Assembly: GCA_035283845.1 (NCBI GenBank)
Contig: DATESZ010000067.1
Span: 1 to 5,250, forward strand
DNA: 5,250 bases
Reading direction: 5' to 3'
DNA from: DATESZ01 sp035283845
GTDB lineage: Bacteria > Desulfobacterota > Syntrophia > Syntrophales > JACQWR01
In this document: positions 1 through 5,250 of the stretch, piece by piece
Layout: every line of letters begins with the position of its first letter
Position numbering within the stretch: the first letter of the stretch is position 1
Notes under the pieces: model-generated
What the model was told of the DNA's origin: nothing
What the model saw: the letters and a program-made list of their open reading frames with translations, nothing else
The model's database searches: none
Position numbers and translations under genes: made by a program

Positions 1-1
1 G

Positions 2-457
2 GCTTGGTTAAGCAATGCGATTACCGAGCATCAACGCAGAAATTTCAGGGCAATTCTTGCCCGTGAAAATGTTGGCGACAAAAAGGAGGTTTTAACCATA
101 AATGACTTGCATGATAACAACCCCCTCTGGTCTGTGCCCCAGGGCGGTATTGCCGTTTCCCGGGACCCTGTAAAAATGGCAGCAAATGTCGCACCTTTAT
201 TAAGAAGCGCCAGGAACATCATATTTGTCGATCCGTATTTTCAACCTAATCTTCGTAAGAATCTTAAACCTTTGGAGTTATTCTTAAAAATATTGGCAGC
301 GTCACGAAATGTGACTGAAAAACGACGCGTGGAAGTCCATTGCAATGCCAATAAATGTGGGGAATTTAGTTGGTTCAAAGAAGAATGTGAGTCACATCTT
401 CCGAATATTATTCCCAAAAACATGAAGATAAAGATATTTCTGGGGACACCGGTTTGA
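2..457 (+). CDS. Phospholipase D-like family protein, fragment (5' end off window, 3' end truncated)
   Basis: The frame is open from the left edge to a TGA at 455-457 (151 residues), so the true start lies outside the window. A TTG at 107 is only an internal codon. Seen: an N-terminal AWL...RRNFRAILAREN stretch, then an LLRSARNIIFVDPYF segment (about residues 65-79), and an FKEECESHLPNIIP region near the end. A hydrophobic strand ending in DPY/DPF is typical of the first half of PLD-superfamily domains, and the overall pattern matches a group of uncharacterised bacterial proteins as I remember them. In those, a catalytic HNRY-type segment follows soon after the point where this frame ends with IKIFLGTPV. 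That segment is absent here, so I infer loss of the catalytic half by the IS21-like insertion starting near 441. Probably a non-functional remnant. The family call is from memory and moderate; the truncation is inferred. Confidence 0.55.
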   Translation, partial: AWLSNAITEHQRRNFRAILARENVGDKKEVLTINDLHDNNPLWSVPQGGIAVSRDPVKMAANVAPLLRSARNIIFVDPYFQPNLRKNLKPLELFLKILAASRNVTEKRRVEVHCNANKCGEFSWFKEECESHLPNIIPKNMKIKIFLGTPV

Positions 458-542
458 ATATCCCTCCTTAGCAGCAATGTTGTAGTCCTCCTGTGTTGTT
501 CTGCATTTTCTTCCAGATAGACAGATAACGCTTTTATTGGTT

Positions 543-596
543 TCTGATTCCTGTTTGTCCTTTGATTCCTCTGATTTTTCTGATTCCTTTGTCGTC
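543..596. repeat. Degenerate 9-bp tandem array in the IS21-like leader
   Basis: Six consecutive 9-bp units begin at 543, 552, 561, 570, 579 and 588. Units at 543 and 579 are both TCTGATTCC, 561 is TTTGATTCC and 570 is TCTGATTTT, while 552 and 588 are diverged. The array lies in the non-coding leader between the presumed left end and the first accessory gene. IS21 elements are known to carry several short repeats inside their termini that bind the transposase; this array could serve that role, or be slippage-derived low-complexity sequence. Confidence 0.45.
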
Positions 597-614
597 ACCA
601 ATCAGGGGGGTGAC
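594..614 (+). promoter_or_regulatory. Hairpin enclosing the ribosome binding site of the first accessory gene
   Basis: GTCACC (594-599) and GGTGAC (609-614) are perfect 6-bp complements around a 9-nt loop. The Shine-Dalgarno run AGGGGGG (604-610) spans the loop and the 3' arm, and the ATG follows at 616, one base after the stem. If it forms in the mRNA, the structure would partly hide the ribosome binding site and lower initiation of the first gene. The pairing is seen; regulation is inferred. Confidence 0.4.
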
Positions 615-615
615 T

Positions 616-1161
616 ATGCAAAGGAAACCATGCTGTATCTGTTCCACTTCTTTCCTACCTCACCGGAAGTTGGGCGACCGCCAGAAGACCTGTGGCGACC
701 CTGAATGTCAGCGGACCCTCAAGCGGAACAATGATGCCCGCTGGCGTCAGAACAATCCCCATTACACCCGAAACGATTATCCTCGCGTCAAGGCGTGGCT
801 CGATCAGTATCCCGAATACCTGAAACGATACCGCCAGGATCATCTGGAGTATGTCCAAAAGAACCGGGACGCCCAGAGGCGGCGTGACCGCCAAAGAAAA
901 GTCCGTCTTGATATACAAGCCAAGTTGAATAGACAACCATCCGAAATCATAGCGCAATCAAAGAGCATCACCACGGTTTCCCATCTTGATATACAAGATG
1001 AGTTCATCCTGAAACCCCTCGAAATCACGTTCATTTTGTCTCGCCTCCTGCATTTTCCCTGTCTTGATATACAAGCCGAGATGGATTTTTCCTCCCCTCT
1101 TCGAGACAATGGCGCCATCAAACACGGAGGTGACGCCTATGGATGCAAGATGGCTCGTTGA
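616..1161 (+). CDS. IS21-associated accessory protein with Cys4 zinc-finger-like N-terminus
   Basis: 181 residues. The ATG at 616 is preferred over a TTG at 562 because a strong AGGGGGG ribosome binding site sits 5 nt upstream. The N-terminus has C6/C7, C9, C26 and C31 (CxxC, 16 residues, CxxxxC), a likely zinc-binding treble-clef or ribbon fold. It is followed by a very basic, aromatic-rich segment with NNPHYTRNDYPRVKAWL and YPEYLKRYRQ (about residues 48-75) and an Arg-rich helix around 88-96. Together these suggest a nucleic-acid-binding protein. The C-terminal half is less conserved-looking and contains LDIQ at residues 98-101, 124-127 and 150-153, each encoded by the same 14 nt. It overlaps the next gene by 23 nt. 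I recall similar Cys-rich proteins next to IS21-type transposases, but know no assigned function; a role in target choice or transposase control would be speculation. Confidence 0.7.
   Translation: MQRKPCCICSTSFLPHRKLGDRQKTCGDPECQRTLKRNNDARWRQNNPHYTRNDYPRVKAWLDQYPEYLKRYRQDHLEYVQKNRDAQRRRDRQRKVRLDIQAKLNRQPSEIIAQSKSITTVSHLDIQDEFILKPLEITFILSRLLHFPCLDIQAEMDFSSPLRDNGAIKHGGDAYGCKMAR
906..1075. repeat. Three identical 14-nt motifs at exact 78-bp spacing
   Basis: TCTTGATATACAAG occurs at 906-919, 984-997 and 1062-1075, identical in all three copies and exactly 78 bp (26 codons) apart. It has CTTG/CAAG inverted arms around an ATATA centre. The sequence between copies is largely different, although GAAATCA also recurs at matching offset (943 and 1021). 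All copies lie in one reading frame of the zinc-finger-like gene and encode LDIQ. This may be a decayed tandem duplication of a 26-residue unit, or a set of DNA-binding sites. Confidence 0.65.
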
Positions 1162-1537
1162 TCATGACCGGATCAGGAAGATCACTGGCTCTTTCAGTTG
1201 GATTGATCACCGATTTATTTCCGGCGGATTCATCCGCGATCTGTCCCGGGAAGAGATCCTGATTTATCTCTTCCTCGTCGCGGTTTCCGATCGTCAGGGA
1301 TTGAGCTTCTATCGTGACGACCGGATCTGTTCCCTGCTGAAGATCGATCTCGCCTCTCTGGGCGAGGCCAGAGAAAACCTTACGGAAAGGTTTCTGATCG
1401 CCTGGCGTTCGCCCGTATATCAGGTTCTTGCCCTGCCGCCTCAGCCGGTCAGTCCTCTCTCCCCCGAGGAACGCCTCCTCCGGCAGCGCCAAAGATCCCT
1501 CGCCTACATCAGAAAGATTCAGGAGGTCATCGCATGA
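1139..1537 (+). CDS. IS21-associated small winged-helix-like accessory protein
   Basis: 132 residues. The ATG at 1139 is chosen because GGAGG (1126-1130) lies 8 nt upstream; the longer frame from 1064 has no such site. The protein begins MDARWLVDHDRIRKITGSFSWIDHRF. Residues about 35-100 contain helices and a turn with the pattern LSREEILIYLFLVAVSDRQGLSFY followed by ICSLLKI and a YQVLAL strand. This is the layout of a winged helix as seen in replication initiators and GntR-like regulators, though no specific family is recognised. A Pro-rich linker and a basic C-terminal helix follow. It overlaps the zinc-finger-like gene by 23 nt, and its TGA overlaps the istA ATG as ATGA, so translation is probably coupled. 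Likely a DNA-binding accessory or regulator of transposition; this is inferred from fold resemblance and position only. Confidence 0.7.
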   Translation: MDARWLVDHDRIRKITGSFSWIDHRFISGGFIRDLSREEILIYLFLVAVSDRQGLSFYRDDRICSLLKIDLASLGEARENLTERFLIAWRSPVYQVLALPPQPVSPLSPEERLLRQRQRSLAYIRKIQEVIA

Positions 1538-3030
1538 ATATCGAAACATGGGGCTACATCCGCCATCTCTACTTTGCCGAACGATTCTCCAAGAAGGCCA
1601 TCGCCAGGGAACTGAACCTTGATCCCAAGACCGTTCGCCGCGCCCTCAAAAAGGACAATCCGGATCGTAAGAATCCGGGGCCGCGACTATCCAAACTCGA
1701 CCCTTTCCGGGAGAAGATCGATAAGCTCCTTTCGTCTTATCCCCGCATGAGCGGCGTGCGCATCCAGGAAGAAATCCGCAAGGCAGGCTATCCCGGCGGC
1801 ATCAGCATCCTGAGATCCCATCTGAGAAACATCAGGCCTCAAAAGAAAGCCTTTCTCCATATCCAAACCCTGCCCGGAGAAGAAGCCCAGGTGGACTGGG
1901 CCTACGCCGGCAGAATCGGCGACAGGCCATTCTACTGCTTTCTCATGGTCCTGTCCTTCAGCAAGATGCTCTATATCGAGTTTTTCCCTTCCCAGATCCT
2001 CGAAAACTTCCTGGCCGGACACCTCCACGCCTTTCATTACTTCCAGGGGGTTGCCAAAAAGATTCGCTATGATAATTTGAAAAGCGTCGTCCTAACCCGT
2101 CTGGGCCCCAGTATCCAGTTCAACCGCCGCTTCCTCGACTTCGCCGCCCATCATCTTTTCGACCCCTCCGTATGCAACGTCCGGAGTCCGCATGAAAAAG
2201 GTCGCGTGGAGAATGCCGTGAAATACGTCAAAAACAACTTCCTCGCCGGCAGAACCTTCCCCTCCTTCACCGACTGCAACCAGCAGGCCACCCTATGGAT
2301 AGACCATGCAGCCAACGGGCGCATTCACGGAACCACCAAAACCAGACCGATCGATCTCTTCCGGGAAAAAGAACAATCCCTCCTGATCCCCCTGCCGAAA
2401 ATCGATTACGACACCCGTATCGTCTGTGCCGTAAAGAGCACATCACAGTCCCTGGTCTTCTTCGACACCAACCGCTACAGCGTCCCCTTTACCCATGCCG
2501 CCATGATCCTCACCCTCAAGGCCGATGAACAGTTCGTCTCCGTCTATGACAAAGAGCAAATGATCGCCCAGCACGCCCGTTCCCATCAAAAACACCAGAT
2601 CATCGAAAACCCCGCGCATGTGCAGGGGCTACTGGCAGCAAGACCTCATGGCGCCACCTTCAAGCACCGGGACGCGATCCTTGGCATGGGGGAATCAGCA
2701 AAACAATATCTCGAGGCCATGACCAAAACGGAACTCCATATCTCCCATCAACTCAAAAAAATCATCGGGCTCAGGGACCTCTTCGGAAAAACCGAGGTCA
2801 TGGCCGCCATGGAACAGGCCATGAAACACCGTGCCTTTGGTTACGAATACCTCCAGAACATCATCCACGCCAACCGAAGAAAACGGGCCGAAACCAAACC
2901 TCCGGGCACACCCTCCTCAAAGATCAACCCCGAGCTGATCCGATCCACATCGGTCGAAGAAAGAAACCCCGAAATCTACGATAAATACTGCAACGATAAG
3001 GAGCATGACGATGACGATTCAAACGCTTAA
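1534..3030 (+). CDS. istA: IS21-family transposase IstA
   Basis: 498 residues, a normal length for the family. The ATG at 1534 has AGGAGG (1521-1526) 7 nt upstream and overlaps the preceding stop. An N-terminal helix-turn-helix (about residues 8-45, with KKAIARELNLDPKTVRRAL) should bind the element's terminal repeats. The DDE integrase-like core follows: D121 in QVDWAYAG, D180 in KIRYDNLKSVV, and E226 in SPHEKGRVENAVKYVK, all intact. The C-terminal part (about 300-380) includes the NRYSVPF segment that recurs in IstA proteins. IstA carries out DNA cleavage and strand transfer with the AAA+ partner IstB, encoded immediately downstream with a 20-nt overlap. No frameshift or internal stop is seen, so the protein may still be made even though its partner is truncated. 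Confidence 0.95.
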   Translation: MNIETWGYIRHLYFAERFSKKAIARELNLDPKTVRRALKKDNPDRKNPGPRLSKLDPFREKIDKLLSSYPRMSGVRIQEEIRKAGYPGGISILRSHLRNIRPQKKAFLHIQTLPGEEAQVDWAYAGRIGDRPFYCFLMVLSFSKMLYIEFFPSQILENFLAGHLHAFHYFQGVAKKIRYDNLKSVVLTRLGPSIQFNRRFLDFAAHHLFDPSVCNVRSPHEKGRVENAVKYVKNNFLAGRTFPSFTDCNQQATLWIDHAANGRIHGTTKTRPIDLFREKEQSLLIPLPKIDYDTRIVCAVKSTSQSLVFFDTNRYSVPFTHAAMILTLKADEQFVSVYDKEQMIAQHARSHQKHQIIENPAHVQGLLAARPHGATFKHRDAILGMGESAKQYLEAMTKTELHISHQLKKIIGLRDLFGKTEVMAAMEQAMKHRAFGYEYLQNIIHANRRKRAETKPPGTPSSKINPELIRSTSVEERNPEIYDKYCNDKEHDDDDSNA

Positions 3031-3520
3031 AGAACAACTCCAGAACCTCCATCTCAGGGGCATGGAGGCCATCCTTGATGAAACCCTCAAAAAGGCCGCC
3101 ACAAACAACCTCTCTCCCGCTGACGTCCTTTCGATCCTTGCCGAACAGGAAATCGCCCTGCGCAAACAAAAACTCATCAAAGCACGGATCGCACAGGCCG
3201 CCTTCCCAACCAGTAAAACCATCGACGCCTTCGACTTCAACTTCCCTAAAGCAATCAATAAATCACAGATACTTACCCTCTTCGATCTCCAGTTCGTCGA
3301 CCAACAACAAAACGTCATCCTCATGGGGCCTCCCGGCACAGGAAAAACCCATATCGCCTTATCTCTGGGTTATCAGGCCTGCCAAAAAGGCTGCAAAACC
3401 CTTTTCACTACCGCCATGAATCTCATCAACCACCTGTCCGCCTCTCTGGCAGATAACTCGTTCCTCAAAACTATGAAACTATACAAATCCCCCCAGCTCA
3501 TCATCATCGATTTATGTTGA
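3011..3520 (+). pseudogene. istB: IstB, AAA+ ATPase helper of IS21 transposition, truncated at Walker B
   Basis: 169 residues from the ATG at 3011, against roughly 250 for the intact family. This ATG is preferred because AAGGAG (2998-3003) is 7 nt away; the in-frame ATG at 3005 would leave a 1-nt spacer. The N-terminal helical region is followed by the KTIDAFDF signature and a Walker A motif, GPPGTGKTH (about residues 106-114). Walker B begins as LIIID but, where family members continue with an acidic residue and Gly-Tyr, the frame reads LC and stops. The rest of the AAA+ domain, including the catalytic Glu, sensor motifs and arginine finger, is absent. The break coincides with TGTTGAG at 3515, so I infer interruption by another mobile element. 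IstB normally selects target DNA and stimulates IstA; this remnant should not hydrolyse ATP. Confidence 0.85.
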
Positions 3521-3622
3521 GTGTTCATTAATGTTGAGAGTTTGCCGGTTTCGCTCTCTATCGATGCTTTCGCCGACATATCTGTTCACATAAATGAATC
3601 CGCTGCAAGCGGCTTACAGTGA
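3515..3622 (+). mobile_element. Probable left-end fragment of a second IS21-like element
   Basis: Sequence unrelated to istB begins abruptly at TGTTGAGTGTTCATTAATG. TGTTGAG occurs at 3515-3521 and again at 3532-3538, 17 bp apart, as expected of the short terminal repeats of IS21-type ends, which begin with TG. No gene is present before the sequence changes again near 3622, so only an end would remain. A small hairpin, CCGCT-GCA-AGCGG, lies at 3600-3612. Assignment rests on the abrupt junction and the repeated end motif alone. Confidence 0.35.
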
Positions 3623-3625
3623 CCC

Positions 3626-3640
3626 AAATCCACCACCTAA
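3626..3640. repeat. 15-bp direct repeat, copy 1
   Basis: AAATCCACCACCTAA is identical to copy 2 at 3811-3825, 185 bp away in the same orientation. It is near the presumed outer end of the IS1380-type element and may belong to its terminal repeat. Confidence 0.75.
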
Positions 3641-3810
3641 TTTTGCATAGGCCGGATTTTCCGTTTTTCAACGCTGTTTGTTTGGGTTGGTTACAATATT
3701 TTCCCTCCAAAGAGGTCCTATGGTCAAATTTTTACATGAATGCCTTACTCCAGCAGTTTCCTATGGGTAAAGTGGGCAAGCTTCACCATTTTCGTGGAAA
3801 TATGCTTTGA

Positions 3811-3825
3811 AAATCCACCACCTAA
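3811..3825. repeat. 15-bp direct repeat, copy 2
   Basis: Identical to copy 1 at 3626-3640. This copy lies 38 bp beyond the transposase stop codon, the distance at which an IS terminus would often be expected, so either copy could mark the true end. Confidence 0.75.
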
Positions 3826-3863
3826 ATGATCATTATCCTTTCGTGTCATATGCTTATGCATAA

Positions 3864-5249
3864 TTATCCACAAGGAACCGGAACAAGCGCCCTGATCCGG
3901 CTGCGTGCCTCAAGAAAAAGATCCATTGCCGGGTGACCTTTCACAAGGCGGATGATCAATTCGCGAGAACGTTCAACAATACGCCCCGGTATGTTGATGA
4001 ACGAAAACCGAATCGCCTTCATCCGCTTGGGCACCCAGGACTTCCCCAAGGCCAGCCGCTTCATGGCGCTGTTGAGATTCATCGCCAATATCATGATCCA
4101 CCACCAAGCGGCATTTTCACCAAAATCGTCAGAAGGCAGCTTGCCTCCGGCTAAATCTTCCTTCATCACCGAATGAGCCTCCTCTGACTTCCCACAACGT
4201 TCCCGGTGCCAATGTACCAGCTTCTCTCCTTCCCAATTCATGTTCGTTACCAATCCAAAAAGCTTGTATCTCTGCAAACTTACATGAAACGTCGGAAATG
4301 GAAAGGACTGCTGAGACGATTCCATCCCAGGCAGGTCCATCGAACCCATGACTTCACGAATTGCCAGATACCGGTAAACCGGGGAATGCTTACTGTAAGC
4401 AATTTCAGCGGGGACAAAGCATACTTCCGCCCATTCCTGGATCGTCTTTATCCCATCCCGGTATATCGGCTGCCAATCCTTCTCCTTCACTTCCAAAACC
4501 GCTTTCTTGAATTCCTGAGTCACATCACAGCCAATCGCAAACTCTATCCGACCAAACCGCTCGTGTTCCCCTTTGGCGCAATATCTGAGCAGTTCATGCT
4601 GGTATCCCGCCGTATCCGACCGGAGTCGAACCGTCTCAACACTCTCGGGCAGTAACGCCAAGGCCTCCTTAAACACTCGCAGCTGTTCATATCCCGCCGG
4701 CACATTACCGTCCCGAAATTCCGTATGCAATACCATCCCCTGCTCTGCCCACCACGTATTCAATGGCTGATATGCCTTGAATTTTTTGTAACAATATAAA
4801 GCTTCCAGCTTCGCCGTCTCTATCAACGTGGCATCCTGATCCAAGGTCGCCACCTTCTGGGGTAGGGGGCTGTGACTTTGCATGAAACCAACCATGTCCG
4901 CATTCACCTTCACCAAACCACGCAAGTGTTCATTCGGAGCTGGTATAAACGCCTTCCCCTCAATGCGCAGCTCCTCCTGTTCCGCATCATGAAATGCCGC
5001 TAAATACCGAAATACCGAACTTGAAGAAGGTACCGCACGACTCTGCTCCTTCCGCCAACGACGATCCAGTTCCCGCCGCTCACGACGTTTCATCCCCTTC
5101 TGTTCTATCCTACGCAATACCTTACAAAAACCAGAATCTCCTTCCAATTTCCGCAAATCATCCACACAATCACCGCCCGCAAGATTTGTTAAGATCAAGG
5201 ACAACAACGTCTGCCTATCCGTCCAACTCTGCTGCTTGATGTGCAAATG
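3864..5249 (-). CDS. IS1380-family DDE transposase, 5'-partial
   Basis: The frame is open to the right edge (461 residues visible, numbered below from the TTG at 5246). That TTG is unlikely to be the start: it has no visible upstream context, and family members have about 50 further N-terminal residues before the LLSLILTNLAGGDCVDDL segment seen here. A basic coiled region follows (about 45-70). The RNase H-like catalytic core has TLDQDAT (D136, with D138 nearby), then the family-typical AYQPLNTWWAEQGMVLHTEFRDGN, then VRLRSDTAGYQ (D211), and a C-terminal block HRERCGKSEEAHSVMKEDL with the third acidic residue around E355/E356, followed by the WWWIMILAMNLNSAMKRL helix. All three acidic positions are present, with no frameshift. 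It encodes the cut-and-paste transposase of the element, convergent with the IS21-like genes. Confidence 0.9.
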   Translation of the reverse strand, partial: HLHIKQQSWTDRQTLLSLILTNLAGGDCVDDLRKLEGDSGFCKVLRRIEQKGMKRRERRELDRRWRKEQSRAVPSSSSVFRYLAAFHDAEQEELRIEGKAFIPAPNEHLRGLVKVNADMVGFMQSHSPLPQKVATLDQDATLIETAKLEALYCYKKFKAYQPLNTWWAEQGMVLHTEFRDGNVPAGYEQLRVFKEALALLPESVETVRLRSDTAGYQHELLRYCAKGEHERFGRIEFAIGCDVTQEFKKAVLEVKEKDWQPIYRDGIKTIQEWAEVCFVPAEIAYSKHSPVYRYLAIREVMGSMDLPGMESSQQSFPFPTFHVSLQRYKLFGLVTNMNWEGEKLVHWHRERCGKSEEAHSVMKEDLAGGKLPSDDFGENAAWWWIMILAMNLNSAMKRLALGKSWVPKRMKAIRFSFINIPGRIVERSRELIIRLVKGHPAMDLFLEARSRIRALVPVPCG

Positions 5250-5250
5250 C

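Larger units (their letters stand above)
441..3514 (+). mobile_element. IS21-family insertion sequence, right end missing, with two accessory genes
   Basis: The element is defined by istA and a broken istB in the standard order, preceded by two small co-directional genes that overlap each other and istA. The left limit is uncertain. Homology of the upstream PLD-like gene seems to end around 441-443 (TGGGGACACC), but a TGTTG-type terminus at 478 is also possible. The right limit is set where istB is interrupted, immediately before TGTTGAG at 3515. The right terminal repeats and the last third of istB are not in the window, so the target duplication cannot be checked. IS21 elements usually carry only istA and istB; the extra pair makes this a longer variant. 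Confidence 0.7.
3521..3863. other. Gene-free interval between istB remnant and IS1380 transposase
   Basis: This 343-bp stretch has no convincing coding sequence. A 63-residue frame at 3619-3810 uses GTG without a ribosome binding site and spans a mobile-element junction. The interval holds the putative IS21-like end up to about 3622, two copies of a 15-bp direct repeat, and the 3' flank of the IS1380-type transposase. A weak hairpin (TATGC/GCATA, 3849-3862) lies just beyond the transposase stop on the minus strand; it has no clear U-tract, so a terminator is not called. Confidence 0.6.
3623..5250 (-). mobile_element. IS1380-family insertion sequence, partial (runs off right edge)
   Basis: Defined by the minus-strand IS1380-type transposase and its downstream flank. 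The outer limit on this side is placed near 3623 because the sequence character changes after GTGACCC and the AAATCCACCACCTAA motif starts at 3626. A second copy of that motif at 3811 is an alternative terminus, giving a shorter flank of about 50 bp. The other end lies beyond the window, so terminal inverted repeats and target duplication cannot be compared. Confidence 0.55.

Noticed and set aside
82..124. AAGGAGG followed by an ATG at 102 or TTG at 107 as a gene start
   Set aside because: The ATG frame stops after a short run, and the TTG frame is open and family-like well upstream to the window edge, so the motif is internal coding sequence.
392..601. Minus-strand 69-residue frame rich in Glu, Ser and Lys
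   Set aside because: Its composition is produced by the 9-bp array read in reverse, it crosses the inferred IS junction, and it has no recognisable domain.
906..1075. CRISPR-like array from regularly spaced identical motifs
   Set aside because: The motif is only 14 nt, spacers would be 64 nt, there are only three copies, they sit in frame within a coding gene, and no cas gene is nearby.
1118..1549. 143-residue minus-strand frame opposite the winged-helix-like gene
   Set aside because: The plus-strand gene has a good ribosome binding site and operon overlaps; the minus frame has neither and resembles nothing known.
3619..3810. Plus-strand 63-residue frame
   Set aside because: GTG start without a ribosome binding site, spans a mobile-element junction and the first 15-bp repeat, and shows no recognisable features.
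4206..4655. 149-residue plus-strand frame opposite the IS1380 transposase
   Set aside because: It is the antisense shadow of a well-supported transposase with conserved catalytic motifs.

Overview
The window is a stack of insertion sequences that has eroded the end of an older chromosomal gene. Base composition is intermediate. The genes are tightly packed, with AGGAGG-type ribosome binding sites and overlapping stops and starts. This fits a Gram-negative bacterium; the combination of an IS21-type element carrying extra genes with an IS1380-type element suggests Desulfobacterota/Syntrophia-like organisms, but that is weak inference. No rRNA, tRNA or CRISPR was recognised.

Layout from left to right. 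(1) About 2-457, + strand: the middle of a host gene resembling a phospholipase D-like family (VDPYF motif). It enters from beyond the left edge and stops before the expected catalytic HxK/HNRY-type segment. (2) About 441-3514: an IS21-family element. Its ~170-bp leader holds a degenerate 9-bp array and a hairpin over the first ribosome binding site. Four overlapping + strand genes follow: a small Cys4 zinc-finger-like protein, a small winged-helix-like protein, the DDE transposase IstA, and the AAA+ helper IstB. IstB breaks off inside its Walker B motif. (3) About 3515-3622: a short segment beginning TGTTGAG with internal repeats, which looks like the left end of another IS21-type element. 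(4) About 3623-5250: an IS1380-family element on the minus strand, with a long non-coding end containing a 15-bp direct repeat and a transposase whose N-terminus lies beyond the right edge.

The layout suggests successive insertions: host gene, then IS21-like A, then IS21-like B within istB, then IS1380 within B. The first element is probably no longer autonomous because istB is decapitated, although istA looks intact. The least ordinary content is the pair of accessory genes ahead of istA. The first contains a perfect 14-nt sequence three times at exactly 78-nt steps, in frame, so that LDIQ recurs every 26 residues.
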